The translations under genes and the position numbers were made by a program. Of a stretch of 64,000 nt of DNA, positions 26,777-35,538 are shown one piece after another. The DNA comes from Halococcoides cellulosivorans (lineage in GTDB: Archaea; Halobacteriota; Halobacteria; Halobacteriales; Haloarculaceae): NCBI RefSeq assembly GCF_003058365.1, contig NZ_CP028858.1, forward strand, positions 1,426,001 through 1,490,000, read 5' to 3'. The number at the start of each line of letters is the position of its first letter. Position 1 is the stretch's first letter. The notes under the pieces are model-generated. The model had not been told where the DNA came from. It searched no databases and was given only the letters and a program-made list of their open reading frames with translations.

Positions 26777-29700
26777 CTACGTGGGCGCGACGGTCGTGGG
26801 TTCTTCCTCGAACAGTTGTTCGAGCAACGCCCTGAGAGCGTGACGGAGGTGCCGGTTGACCGTCGGCTGTGAGACGTCGAGCAGGTCGGCCACCTCCTGG
26901 CCGGTCGACTCCCGGGGCCACTCGAAAAAGCCCGCGAAGAAGGCCGTCCGGAGCACGGCCAACTGGCGGTCGGTGAGCCCCTCGAACAGTCCCGCGACGA
27001 GTTCCTGACGGGTCTGCGCGTCACGCGTGACGTTTTTCCGCGCCAGCAGCTCGACGCTCGGGTGGCGCTCGCGGATCATGTCGACGAACTCCCGGACGTC
27101 GGTCCCGACGGGCACGTCGACGACGACCTCGATCTCGTCGCCGTCGGCGCCTATCGACCGCGGAACGCCGCCGTACTCGACGAGTCGGGCAGCACAAACC
27201 GTGCCCGCGACGGTCGCCTCGAACAGCGTCCGGCCCTCGTCGCCGCCGATCTGGCGGTACTCGCGCACGGCGTGGAGCTCGTCCAGCACGTCGGCCATAG
27301 CCGCCGGATCGGCGTCCTCGACCTCGAAGAACAGTGGCGAGGCGTCTTCGGGGCGACTCGCGAGGCCGACGTACTCGACGGTGGCGTCGGCGGCAGCCGC
27401 GACGCGGCCCAGAAACGTCTCTTCGCGGTCCAGTCTAAGTCGGAGTTCGACGAACTCGTCGGTGTACAGCGCCCGGAAGGCCTCCAGTGCCCTGATCGCG
27501 TTCGCGATGTTCTCTCCGAGCTCCTCGAAGATGCGCCGTTCGAGGTCACCGAACGCGCCGGCCTCTGTGGCGTAGACCGTGAGCACGCCGTAGCTGTGCT
27601 CGTCGATTTCGAGCGGGACGGCGACGAGCGACGCGAACTCTTCGACCAGCGCGTGCTTGCGCCACGCCTCGTTCGTGACGTTGTCGACGACCGATCGGAC
27701 GACCACGGGCTCGCCGTCGGTCGCGGCCTGGACCGACGGGTCCGGCGTCGGCGCGTCGGTCGACAGCGAGACCGCATCGAGATACGCGTGGCCCTCGCCG
27801 GCCCAGACTCGCGGGACGAGACTGCCATCGTCGAGAGAGCCGATCCAGGCGAACACAGTGTCGCCGCTCTCGACCAGGCGCTCACAGACCGCCGACTCGA
27901 TCTCCTCGCGCGTTCTGGACCCGACCAGCGACCGGTTGATGCGGCGGATGGTCTCGGTGATCTGGATCTGGCGACGGAGCCGGCGGTTCTGGGCCTCCAG
28001 CTGGCGTTGTTTGTCCTGGAGGGCGGCGTCGCTCTCCAGTCGGGAGAGTGCCGTCGCCATCGTCGCGGCGAGCGTCTCCGCGAGGCGGCGATCGTCCGGT
28101 CTGACGTCGGCGTCGTCGGTGGCGGCCAGGAGCACGCCGTGTTCTCCGATCGGCACGAGGAGGGCGCAGTTCACCGCCGACGTCAGGATCTGGGTCCCGT
28201 CGAGCGCCCTGTCGTCGGCCGTGACGACCTCGCCCGACGCGTAGGCCTCCCAGAGGAGGTCGCCGGCCCGGGGGTCGTAGCCAGCGGTCGGCTCGGAAGC
28301 GACGCGCTCGAACGGCTCGGAGACCGCCGCCGGTTCGAGCCGTCCAGTCTCCTCGTCGAACAGATAGACCGCGATGCAGGGCGGACCCAGAACGCTCACG
28401 CCAGCGTCCAGGACCAACTCCGCCATCGCCTGCACGGAGTCCGCCTCGATGACCCCTCGGGCGAGTTCGTGGAGTGTCTGGAAGCGGCGCTCGTTTTCCT
28501 TCCGGTCGGTGATGTCCTGGAGCGACCCCCGGACCGCGACGACCCGGCCGTCCTCGACGGCCGGCTCTGCGATCGATCGGATCCAGCGGTCGCCCTCGGG
28601 TAGCGCGTCGAGGCGGACCTCCATGTCGTAGCGTTCGCCCTCCTCGATGGCCGCCGTCAGCAACCGCTCCATGTACGCCTGGTCGTCGGGGTCGTACAGC
28701 TGGATGATCTCCTCGGGCGTGATCGGTTCGTCGGGCGAGAGGCCGTGGATATCGTAGAACTCCTCGGTGGCCTCGAAGGTGTAGGGCTCCTCGCGGACGT
28801 CGAGTTCCCACCCGCCGACGTGGGCGGTCCGTTCGGCCTGTTTGAGGAGGTCCTGAGTCCGCTCTAACTCGCGTTCGCGCTCCCGGAGTTCCGCCGTCTG
28901 CTCGTGGCGCTCGGTGACGTCGTGAGCGGAGACGACCAGCGAGACGATATCGCCGTCGTCGAAGACGGGCCGGATCGTCCCCAGGCTGGCGTACGTCTCG
29001 ATGTCGGGACCCTCGTGGTGGATCTCGTACTCGACGTACTCGCCGGCGGCGGCGCGATCGATCCCCTCGCGAATCTCGGTCTGAACCGCTGGATCGTCGG
29101 CCCACCAGGGCGTCTCCCAGAACGACGCGCCGATCACCGCCGATCGGTCGGCATCGATCCTGTCCATGGCGTTGTCGTTCACGTCGAGCAGCGTGCCGTC
29201 GGGAGCGAGGACCGCCGCGAGGAGGTTCGGATCGTCGAACACCGCTTCGAAGCGGCGCGCGTAGCGATCACGCTCTCGCTCCGTGGCCTGCCGAGCGGTG
29301 ACGTCTCGACCGATACCGGCGGCCACAGCCGTCCCGTCTGGCGCTTCGAGTCGGTTCACGACCCACTCGTACGGGATCGACTCGCCGTCGGCCGTCTGAA
29401 GCGGGGCCTCGATCCGCACGGAGCCGTCCTCGAACACCCGATCGAGCGCCGCCGCGACCGTTTCTCGGGTGTCGCCCTCGAAGTACCGCAGCGGGTGATG
29501 CCCCTCGATCTCGTCGTGATCGTACCCCGTCACGTCTTCGAACGACTGGTTCCATCGACAGTGTCCACCGTCCCGGTCGAGTACGTAAAACACGTCGTCG
29601 ATCGCGTCGAGCAGGTCCTCGGTGTAGCCGATCTCGGCGTCGGTCTCGGCCTCTCGGGCTGCGAGCCGGTCGGTCATCTCGTCGAGCGCGTCGGCGAGTT

Positions 29701-30001
29701 GGCCCACCTCGTCGTCGCGGTCGAGGTCGAACGTGACGTCGTAGTCGCCCTCGGTGATCTGCTCGACGCGCTCGATCAGCGCGTCGAGGTCACTCCAGTT
29801 GGCGGTCGCGCCCAACAGTACCGGGCCGACGATCGCGAGCGGTGCCACGCTGGTAATCTCGCCGCCCGCGTGGACGCCGAGTGAGAGCCAGCCGAGTCCG
29901 ACCACGAGACCGACGGCGATAGAGACCCACCGAGCGATCGAGCGCTGTGGGAGGCTGTCCCGCCCGGTCGTCTCGGTCGGCGTCGAACGCAGTCGTTCCA
30001 T
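26777..30001 (-). CDS. Membrane PAS/GAF sensor-regulator with Bat-type HTH
   Basis: A 1074-residue one-component regulator of the bacterio-opsin-activator type. Order of parts: two membrane helices (about 26-68), a HAMP-like region (70-120), three PAS domains (about 125-240, 245-370, 385-495), two GAF domains (about 505-640, 660-810), the Bat domain (about 850-990) and a C-terminal HTH (LTDRQLAVL ... VADLLDVSQPTVNRHLRHAL). PAS and GAF domains probably sense redox, oxygen or light; the ligand is unknown. Membrane anchoring plus a DNA-binding tail is unusual. It converges on dnaJ and diverges from a HalOD1 gene. Confidence 0.88.
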   Translation of the reverse strand: MERLRSTPTETTGRDSLPQRSIARWVSIAVGLVVGLGWLSLGVHAGGEITSVAPLAIVGPVLLGATANWSDLDALIERVEQITEGDYDVTFDLDRDDEVGQLADALDEMTDRLAAREAETDAEIGYTEDLLDAIDDVFYVLDRDGGHCRWNQSFEDVTGYDHDEIEGHHPLRYFEGDTRETVAAALDRVFEDGSVRIEAPLQTADGESIPYEWVVNRLEAPDGTAVAAGIGRDVTARQATERERDRYARRFEAVFDDPNLLAAVLAPDGTLLDVNDNAMDRIDADRSAVIGASFWETPWWADDPAVQTEIREGIDRAAAGEYVEYEIHHEGPDIETYASLGTIRPVFDDGDIVSLVVSAHDVTERHEQTAELRERERELERTQDLLKQAERTAHVGGWELDVREEPYTFEATEEFYDIHGLSPDEPITPEEIIQLYDPDDQAYMERLLTAAIEEGERYDMEVRLDALPEGDRWIRSIAEPAVEDGRVVAVRGSLQDITDRKENERRFQTLHELARGVIEADSVQAMAELVLDAGVSVLGPPCIAVYLFDEETGRLEPAAVSEPFERVASEPTAGYDPRAGDLLWEAYASGEVVTADDRALDGTQILTSAVNCALLVPIGEHGVLLAATDDADVRPDDRRLAETLAATMATALSRLESDAALQDKQRQLEAQNRRLRRQIQITETIRRINRSLVGSRTREEIESAVCERLVESGDTVFAWIGSLDDGSLVPRVWAGEGHAYLDAVSLSTDAPTPDPSVQAATDGEPVVVRSVVDNVTNEAWRKHALVEEFASLVAVPLEIDEHSYGVLTVYATEAGAFGDLERRIFEELGENIANAIRALEAFRALYTDEFVELRLRLDREETFLGRVAAAADATVEYVGLASRPEDASPLFFEVEDADPAAMADVLDELHAVREYRQIGGDEGRTLFEATVAGTVCAARLVEYGGVPRSIGADGDEIEVVVDVPVGTDVREFVDMIRERHPSVELLARKNVTRDAQTRQELVAGLFEGLTDRQLAVLRTAFFAGFFEWPRESTGQEVADLLDVSQPTVNRHLRHALRALLEQLFEEEPTTVAPT

Positions 30002-30106
30002 GTCACGCCCTCACGTAACGAGACCTCATTACAGTACGACACGCTTCACTCACAGTAGGCGATGCATTCTCTATCACACCACCGACCGGACGCGCGGTCC
30101 AGCCAC

Positions 30107-30124
30107 GGCGGCCGTCCGGCCGCC
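30107..30124. repeat. GC-rich hairpin in the divergent promoter region
   Basis: A perfect 7-bp inverted repeat, GGCGGCC/GGCCGCC around a GTCC loop, lies between the divergent Bat-type regulator and the HalOD1 gene (271 bp gap). It may be an operator or a 5'-leader hairpin. No TATA box is clear, although AATAGATATAG near 30189 is a candidate for the plus-strand gene. Confidence 0.35.
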
Positions 30125-30272
30125 AGACCGGGGCCGAAATCGGTCCGACCGGCCTGTGTGACCCTGAGACACGCCTGTGTGCTGTCTGAATAGATATAGC
30201 CCGACCACGACCGCCCCCCAATACACGTACGAGACACACCGATCCACCTGTATTGCGAACAGAGACATAGAG

Positions 30273-30575
30273 ATGGCAATGGTAGAACGCACTGAACACG
30301 ACGCCCAGACGTCGCATAGCGACGGACGTGCCGCCGACGAACGCGCAGGTTTCGAGTCCCCCAGCCTCGACCTGGTGTACGCGATTGCGGAGTTCACGGG
30401 TTCGGACCCGAAGACGATGCCGCCCCTGTACGATGCGGTCGACACGGACGCCCTGGACACGCTGCTGAACTCCGAGACGCCCATCGAGATCAGCTTCGAG
30501 TACGAGGGCCACACGGTCGCGGTCACCGGCGACAGCGATGTTCGGGTCGACGGACGGACCGCCCGTTCGGAGTGA
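30273..30575 (+). CDS. HalOD1 domain protein
   Basis: A 100-residue haloarchaeal output-domain-1 protein. The region LDLVYAIAEFTGSDPKTMPP...YDAVDTDALDTLL, followed by a beta hairpin ISFEYEGHTVAVTGD, is the characteristic HalOD1 pattern (about residues 28-90). The family is proposed to be an output or ligand-binding module in haloarchaeal signalling, but its biochemistry is not known. The start is ATG 30273; a second ATG lies two codons later. It is divergent from the Bat-type sensor, so a functional link is possible. Confidence 0.82.
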   Translation: MAMVERTEHDAQTSHSDGRAADERAGFESPSLDLVYAIAEFTGSDPKTMPPLYDAVDTDALDTLLNSETPIEISFEYEGHTVAVTGDSDVRVDGRTARSE

Positions 30576-30781
30576 GTCCCACCGAGTACGGCCCCCGTCG
30601 ACGAGGACGCGTGGATCCGAGACGATCCAACGCGATTCGCTAGCCCGACCCTTTGGGCCCGCCCCGTCGAGTCCGATCGCGAGACTCGCTGAAAGCGATC
30701 GCTACGGCTGACAGCGAAGAGATCGACGTCTATCGCGACGGGTTCGAGCAGCCGAAATCCGTGTGACCGTCTCCACGGCGG

Positions 30782-31231
30782 TCAGGGCGCGTACGTTCCC
30801 TCGATCGTGGCCGTCGCAAGCGTCCGCCCCTCCACGGCCGCGCGAAGCGCATCGGCGTCCGCGTCGCGCAGATCGAGATCGCCGTCGACGGCGTACGCCT
30901 CGAACCGATAGGTGTGTTCGCCGTCCGGTGGGTTCGGACCGCCGTAGCCGCGTTCGCCGTAGTCGTTGGGCCCCTCCGAGGCCTGTGCGAGCGAGGCGTC
31001 TTCTGGGACACCCCCGCGCTCGGCAGGCAGGTTCCAGACCACCCAGTGGTCCCAGATTTTGTCCGCCGGCTCGACCGCGTCGGGGTCGTCCATCACGAGC
31101 GCGACGGTGTCGGTTCCGTCCGGCACGCCGGTCCACTCCAGGGGCGGGTTGACGTTGCGCGCGGTGTAGCCGTACTCCCGCGGAATCGGGTCGCCGTCGT
31201 CGAACGCTGGACTGTGGAGTTCGAAAGGCAC
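30782..31231 (-). CDS. YbhB/YbcL-type (PEBP-like) protein
   Basis: A 149-residue protein of the phosphatidylethanolamine-binding/Raf-kinase-inhibitor-like family. It has LHSPAFDDGDPIPREYG at the start, the ligand-pocket motif VALVMDDPDA followed by WDHWVVWNLP, and GPNDYGERGYGGPNPP. The cellular ligand in archaea is not established. GTG 31231 gives the usual family start; a longer ATG form would overlap the upstream gene. It is 55 bp downstream of a conserved haloarchaeal gene on the same strand. Confidence 0.88.
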   Translation of the reverse strand: MPFELHSPAFDDGDPIPREYGYTARNVNPPLEWTGVPDGTDTVALVMDDPDAVEPADKIWDHWVVWNLPAERGGVPEDASLAQASEGPNDYGERGYGGPNPPDGEHTYRFEAYAVDGDLDLRDADADALRAAVEGRTLATATIEGTYAP

Positions 31232-31286
31232 GCTGATCGGCGTCGGGAGACGCCAGCGAACCAACGAGCGCCGTCCCCAAAGGCGT

Positions 31287-31712
31287 TCACCCGCCGACGA
31301 TGGCATCCAGAAAGTCGACCCACCGGCGACTGCTCTCGATGGAGTGCTCGCGGTCGGCCTCCGCGATGTCGGGTTCGCGGAGGTTCTTCAGCGCCGCGAT
31401 CGCGCGGTCGATGCCGACGATTTCGTCTGCAATGCGCTCGGCCTCCTCGACCGAGAGCTCCTCGCTCCGAAGGCGATTCACCATCGCGTCGCGCTTGCTC
31501 GTGAGACTCGCTCGTACCGACCGGACGCGGTCGCGCTGGTCGGGCGGAACGACACCCTGGCGTTTGGTCTCCCAGACGAACTCCTTGAGCGCCAACTCGG
31601 TGCCGTCGATGGTCACCGTCCGGGGGATCGACTGCCCGATCGTCGATCCGCGGCGCTGAACGCGGTCGATCAGTTCCGATCGTCGGTCGTCGTCCAGTGG
31701 CTCACCTGACAC
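31287..31712 (-). CDS. Conserved haloarchaeal helical protein (DUF5788-like)
   Basis: A 141-residue, highly charged, helical protein. The centre reads TVTIDGTELALKEFVWETKR and the C-terminal half is a long amphipathic helix region (RLRSEELSVEEAERIADEIV) ending in WVDFLDAIVGG. It resembles a family of unknown function found in haloarchaea, probably DUF5788, an assignment made from memory. GTG 31712 gives a sensible length; no nearby ATG is in frame. Divergent from thyX across 99 bp. Confidence 0.7.
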   Translation of the reverse strand: MSGEPLDDDRRSELIDRVQRRGSTIGQSIPRTVTIDGTELALKEFVWETKRQGVVPPDQRDRVRSVRASLTSKRDAMVNRLRSEELSVEEAERIADEIVGIDRAIAALKNLREPDIAEADREHSIESSRRWVDFLDAIVGG

Positions 31713-31811
31713 AGATCGCGATGAGGCCGGCACCGTCCCGAACCTTTCGGTTCGGGTGAGCGATCGACCGCGCTGAGCCAGCTTTAGGTAGGCGCTGGTG
31801 TTTGGGCGGGT

Positions 31812-32555
31812 ATGGACGTTCGACTGCTGGAGGCCACCGACGACCCCGACGACCTGATCTGTCGGGCCGCACGGAACGACTACGCTGCCGACTTCGTCGT
31901 CGACGAGGAGTTCGCGACCGTGATGGACGACATCGACGGCGCGACCGTCGCGGAAAAACGCCGGAATCTCATCACACACCTCCTCGATCACGGCCACTTC
32001 GGCCCGTTCGAGCACCCCCACGCGACGTTCGGCATCGAGGGGATCAGCCGCTCGTGTATGGCCCAACTCACCAGGCATCGTCACGTGAGCTTCGACGTCC
32101 AGTCGATGCGGTACGTCGCCTTCGACGACGTGGATCCGAGTTCGGTCGGCTCGGGCGAACTCGTCGTCGTGCCGCCCTCGACGACCGATCCCGACTGGGT
32201 CGGGCGCAATCAGGACGCCGGATCGGTCGACGAGGAGACAATCGAGCACCGTAGCGCAGTCTTCGCTGAGGCCGTCGAACAGTCGGTCACGGCGTATCAG
32301 GACCTCCTGGAGTCGGGCATGGCCCCCGAAGACGCGCGCTTCGTCCTCCCCATCGGGACGAAAGTCAACGTCGTCATGACGATGAACGCCCGCATGCTGA
32401 TGCACGTCGGAGACATGCGCGCGGCAGGCGACGCCCAGTGGGAGATCCGTGAGATGACCGAGCAGATCCTCGAACTCGCCCGCGAGTGGGCCCCAATCTC
32501 CTTCGAACACTACATGGAAGAGCTCCACGGACGGAAGAACCGCCTCGCGCCGTAG
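31812..32555 (+). CDS. thyX: FAD-dependent thymidylate synthase
   Basis: A 247-residue flavoenzyme making dTMP from dUMP with methylene-tetrahydrofolate and NADPH. The signature RHRHVSFDVQSMR matches the ThyX R-H-R-x-x-S-x4-S-x-R motif. DHGHFGPFEHPHATFGIEG and the C-terminal RMLMHVGDMRAAGDAQWEIR bind dUMP and FAD. It is a single-gene unit. The 229 bp after it holds only AT-rich promoter-like sequence (TATATATCC near 32650) ahead of a small membrane gene. Confidence 0.95.
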   Translation: MDVRLLEATDDPDDLICRAARNDYAADFVVDEEFATVMDDIDGATVAEKRRNLITHLLDHGHFGPFEHPHATFGIEGISRSCMAQLTRHRHVSFDVQSMRYVAFDDVDPSSVGSGELVVVPPSTTDPDWVGRNQDAGSVDEETIEHRSAVFAEAVEQSVTAYQDLLESGMAPEDARFVLPIGTKVNVVMTMNARMLMHVGDMRAAGDAQWEIREMTEQILELAREWAPISFEHYMEELHGRKNRLAP

Positions 32556-32784
32556 CGCGTCGCGCCGATCGGCCCACCGATCCGTTCTCCCGTCCGTCGA
32601 GGACCGCCCCCAGCCCAGTGTGAACTCACCGCCCGGACAGCCCACGCGGCATATATATCCACATAACTTATCGATCACCAATGGTGAACCACCACAGGAT
32701 GTCGACAGTGGCGACAGATGGTATCGTTAAAATCCCTGGAAAACACTTATGGGGATTACCCCGTTAGAAAAAAGTGTGAGACGT

Positions 32785-32991
32785 ATGGACTACTACGACC
32801 TCGTCCTCGTGGCGATTCCGGTGACGATGATCGGCCTCACGGGGGCGCTCGCCGTGGCTGGCCTCCCCTTCGAGGTCGCACTCGCGGTCGCCTCGGCGCT
32901 CGCTGCAGGCGTCGTCGGCCACGCGCTGTTCGTCAGAGCCCCCGTCGCGAGTCACGACGATCGGGCCGGGACAGAACAGTCCCTCTCCTGA
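32785..32991 (+). CDS. Small hypothetical membrane protein
   Basis: A 68-residue protein with two hydrophobic helices (LVLVAIPVTMIGLTGALAVA and the following Ala/Val-rich segment) and an acidic, Ser-rich tail. It starts MDYYDLVLV at ATG 32785; a longer form from 32749 adds 12 atypical residues. No family is recognised, although haloarchaea encode many such two-helix proteins. A GGGG-ATTA-CCCC inverted repeat at 32754-32765 precedes it. Convergent with the presenilin-like protease gene (46 bp gap). Confidence 0.6.
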   Translation: MDYYDLVLVAIPVTMIGLTGALAVAGLPFEVALAVASALAAGVVGHALFVRAPVASHDDRAGTEQSLS

Positions 32992-33037
32992 CCAGTCCAT
33001 CCCACCCGCGGCCCCGATTGTGGGTCCGATGGGCGAG

Positions 33038-34090
33038 TCACACGCTCGTCACACCGAGTGCGACGAGCAGATCCACACCGACCGCGAGCGACGCGAGCAG
33101 ATAGCCCGCGATCGCACCGCCGTTGAGCATCGGGAGGCCCGCGTGGGCCCGCCCGGCCAGGACCATCCGCACGAGGACGGCGAGGCCGACGAACGTCCCG
33201 AGCATCGCTCCCAGCGCGGGCACGGTGTACGGCAGGCCACCGATCGTCGAGACGGCGACCCCACCGGGCGTGAACGCCACTGCACTCGCGACCAGCACCG
33301 TCGGCATCACCGCGTCACCGAGGCCGATGAAGAGCGCCCCACGATCGAGGGGGTCGCTGTCCGTGGCCGCTTCGCCACTCGCGTCCGCGTCACTGGCCGT
33401 CGGGCTCTGCTCGACCGTCGTGTCGCGGTCGTGTGACTCCTCACCGCCGTCGGTGTCTGCGGTATCGTCCCCGATCGACGGGCCGTCCTCCAGAAACGAG
33501 TAGCCCCGTTCGATCGGGATGACGAGCACGACCGGGATCCGGAGATCCATAACACCCTCTGCGAGCGTGAGCATGTGCTCGGTCCGGTAGACGCTGATCG
33601 CGTCGTAGACGGCCAGCGCGACGAGCAACACGATTGCGGGCAAGACCCCGAAGCTGATGCCAAAGAGGCCCGCCGCGCCCGCGCCCATGAGAACTCCTGC
33701 AGCATCGATGACGTACCACTCCGGGTGGACCCACAGCCCCACGGCGATAGCGAGCGCGATCACGCCACCCGCGGCGCTCCCGATCGTCGGCGGGACGCCG
33801 AGCAGGCCCCCGAACGCATCGAGGACGAGCCACGCGAAGTAGGCTCCCGTCGCGACGACGACCACCCGAATGACCCAGGTCAACTCGAACTTGATCGCCG
33901 CGAGCATAAAGAGCGTCACGACGAGCAACAGGCCGACGTACAGCGCGCTGTTCGTCGGATCCTGAGGGTCCTCGACAGCCTGGAGACCCGCCTCACGGAA
34001 CGGCTCGACCAGCGCGAGCGCACCGAGTTGCACCAACAGGAAAATCGCAGCGATCCCGCCCGCGGCGACGAGGGCCCGACGATCGATCAT
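33038..34090 (-). CDS. Presenilin-family intramembrane aspartyl protease (PSH)
   Basis: A 350-residue, about nine-helix membrane protease of the presenilin/signal-peptide-peptidase clan. The paired catalytic Asp residues lie in LAVYDAISVY and FIGLGDAVMP. The PAL-like C-terminal motif reads GLPMLNGGA. A Ser/Asp/Glu-rich hydrophilic loop of about 50 residues separates the catalytic helices. Substrates are unknown; members cleave transmembrane segments. ATG 34090 (MIDRRALV) gives a clean first helix. It is 93 bp downstream of gar1-srp19 on the same strand. Confidence 0.9.
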   Translation of the reverse strand: MIDRRALVAAGGIAAIFLLVQLGALALVEPFREAGLQAVEDPQDPTNSALYVGLLLVVTLFMLAAIKFELTWVIRVVVVATGAYFAWLVLDAFGGLLGVPPTIGSAAGGVIALAIAVGLWVHPEWYVIDAAGVLMGAGAAGLFGISFGVLPAIVLLVALAVYDAISVYRTEHMLTLAEGVMDLRIPVVLVIPIERGYSFLEDGPSIGDDTADTDGGEESHDRDTTVEQSPTASDADASGEAATDSDPLDRGALFIGLGDAVMPTVLVASAVAFTPGGVAVSTIGGLPYTVPALGAMLGTFVGLAVLVRMVLAGRAHAGLPMLNGGAIAGYLLASLAVGVDLLVALGVTSV

Positions 34091-34183
34091 GTCCGGTCGT
34101 CGGGGTCGACCGAGAAAAGCCACGGGGTTCGATCCGACGCGCAGTCCCCCGCGCCGGGCAGGCGAATCGAACGAAGCCCACGC

Positions 34184-34411
34184 TCAGCGCCAGTAGAGTC
34201 GCTGACCCACCAGTTCGGGCGGGTGGACCCCGTCGGCCGGCGAAATCGCGAGGTAGGGTCGCTCGACCGGGCCGAACACGTCGACCACGCGGCCGATGTC
34301 GTCGAGACTGTCGGTGAGGGCAGTCGTCCCGATATCGGGGTGATCGGCGTCGGGGGCGCGACAGACCGCGACGCCGTTGGCGATGGATTCGACGGTGCCA
34401 ATTCGCTGCAT
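34184..34411 (-). CDS. gar1: H/ACA ribonucleoprotein subunit Gar1
   Basis: A 75-residue beta-barrel protein of the H/ACA RNP, which guides pseudouridylation of rRNA. The core runs from RIGTVESIANGVAVCRA to GRVVDVFGPVERPYLAISP, the Gar1 hallmark, and lacks the eukaryotic Gly/Arg tails. ATG 34411 (MQRIGTVES) is 2 bp after the srp19 stop, the usual gene order in haloarchaea. Co-transcription of an RNA-modification and a secretion RNP protein is likely. Confidence 0.92.
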   Translation of the reverse strand: MQRIGTVESIANGVAVCRAPDADHPDIGTTALTDSLDDIGRVVDVFGPVERPYLAISPADGVHPPELVGQRLYWR

Positions 34412-34413
34412 CG

Positions 34414-34692
34414 CTACGCTCGCAGCGCTCCGACGTAGGCCGCGACGGCCCCGAGCAGGTCGGACTTCCCGGCGTCGTCGGCCTGGGTCACGACCACACG
34501 GCCACGCGTCTCGATCTCTCGGGGGTAGGTTTTGTGGCGTTCGATCACCGCGTCGTAGCCCACCTGTCGGACCGCCTCCGCGATCTCGTCGACCGTCGGC
34601 TCGGGCACCGCCAGGTCCTGTGGGACGCGGCGGCCCTCCGAGCGGGTACACTGCGCGTCGAGGCCCGCGGGCCAGATGACCTTCTCGACCAT
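34414..34692 (-). CDS. srp19: Signal recognition particle 19 kDa protein
   Basis: A 92-residue RNA-binding protein that pre-organises 7S RNA for SRP54 binding in co-translational targeting. Typical features are [20 protein letters not shown] at the N-terminus, the [19 protein letters not shown] helix and [21 protein letters not shown] 34692 is the family start. It is the first gene of the srp19-gar1 pair, with the presenilin-like protease downstream. Confidence 0.94.
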   Translation of the reverse strand: MVEKVIWPAGLDAQCTRSEGRRVPQDLAVPEPTVDEIAEAVRQVGYDAVIERHKTYPREIETRGRVVVTQADDAGKSDLLGAVAAYVGALRA

Positions 34693-34784
34693 GCCGATCC
34701 GTCGTCGTCGGGCTCCAAAGGCCTTCCGAGGGCGGGCGACGGAGAGGGCGTCTGGGGCGTCCAAAAGACGACCGTGACGACCGT

Positions 34785-35003
34785 TCACTCGTCACCGATG
34801 TTCTCTGCAAATGAGTCGTTCAACCGCTCGTGGGTGTCCTGCATACTCTCTTCGATCCCAGCGCTCGCGAACCCACCGAGCGACTCGACATCGCGGTCTC
34901 GGCGGGCGAATCGGGCGAGGAAAGCGTCCCAGGTCTCGCCATCGTCCTTCAGGTCGGCGAGCGTGGCCTTCGTGTCCTCGGAGACCGGGATCGTGGGGCT
35001 CAC
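34785..35003 (-). CDS. Small antitoxin-like haloarchaeal protein
   Basis: A 72-residue acidic protein. The N-terminal part, [19 protein letters not shown] followed by [12 protein letters not shown], resembles the short strand-helix-helix proteins of haloarchaea often annotated as VapB-like antitoxins. No adjacent toxin (PIN or RelE) gene is present. GTG 35003 starts just before the conserved part; ATG 35105 would add 34 poorly conserved residues and nearly reach the gene at 35112. Function unknown. Confidence 0.6.
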   Translation of the reverse strand: MSPTIPVSEDTKATLADLKDDGETWDAFLARFARRDRDVESLGGFASAGIEESMQDTHERLNDSFAENIGDE

Positions 35004-35111
35004 GCGCGTCAATTGGCCGCCGATCGGTGTAATCGTATCGGCGAGGGGTGACGATCGATCCGACACGCTCGAAGGCCGTGGATCGCCGTTCGAGAACTCG
35101 CCCACACCACG

Positions 35112-35538
35112 ATGGCGACCACACCCGAGTACAATCCCGACGCGCCCGACCCGGATCTCGACGCGATCGCGGACACCTACCTCGACGGCGCTGACTTCCT
35201 GGTCGGTCGTACGGCGGGCAACATCGTCGCGATGGGGGCCTACCGCCCTCCATCAGACCTCCTCGACGACGTGCTCGACCCATCGCCAGCGACGCAAGAA
35301 CTCGGATGCCTGCGCGTCCACCCCGACCACCCTCGCGAGGGCCACGTCGAGGCGATCACCGACGAACTCGTCACCCGCACCCGCGAGCGCGACATCAGGG
35401 CGTTCGTTCTCGAAACTGGCGCCGAGAACGCCGCCGCGCGCGTTCTACGAGGCCCAGGCGTTCGCGCTGGTCACCGAGCGATCGGTCACCTTCGAGGGGC
35501 AAGCGGTGGAGTTGGCGATCTATCGGCGGGACCTCTGA
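35112..35538 (+). pseudogene. Frameshifted GNAT family acetyltransferase
   Basis: The first frame encodes a GNAT-like N-terminal part (VAMGAYRP; LGCLRVHPDHPREGH; RAFVLETGAENAAA). The expected last strand and helix continue in another frame as FYEAQAFALVTERS and end at TGA 35538. The switch falls in the alternating GC run at about 35435-35442. Two extra bases there would restore N-A-A-A-R-A-F-Y-E, the usual GNAT C-terminal consensus. The acetyl-CoA loop (REGHVEA instead of RRxGxG/A) is also degenerate. It could be a decayed gene or a sequencing error. Its 3' end overlaps the cbiP 3' end. Confidence 0.7.

Noticed and set aside
30177-30272. Upstream start for the HalOD1 protein
   Set aside because: Residues before ATG 30273 are Thr/Tyr/Arg-rich and unlike the family; they probably come from the promoter region.
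34785-35003. Complete toxin-antitoxin module
   Set aside because: No toxin gene adjoins; the neighbour is a broken acetyltransferase in divergent orientation.
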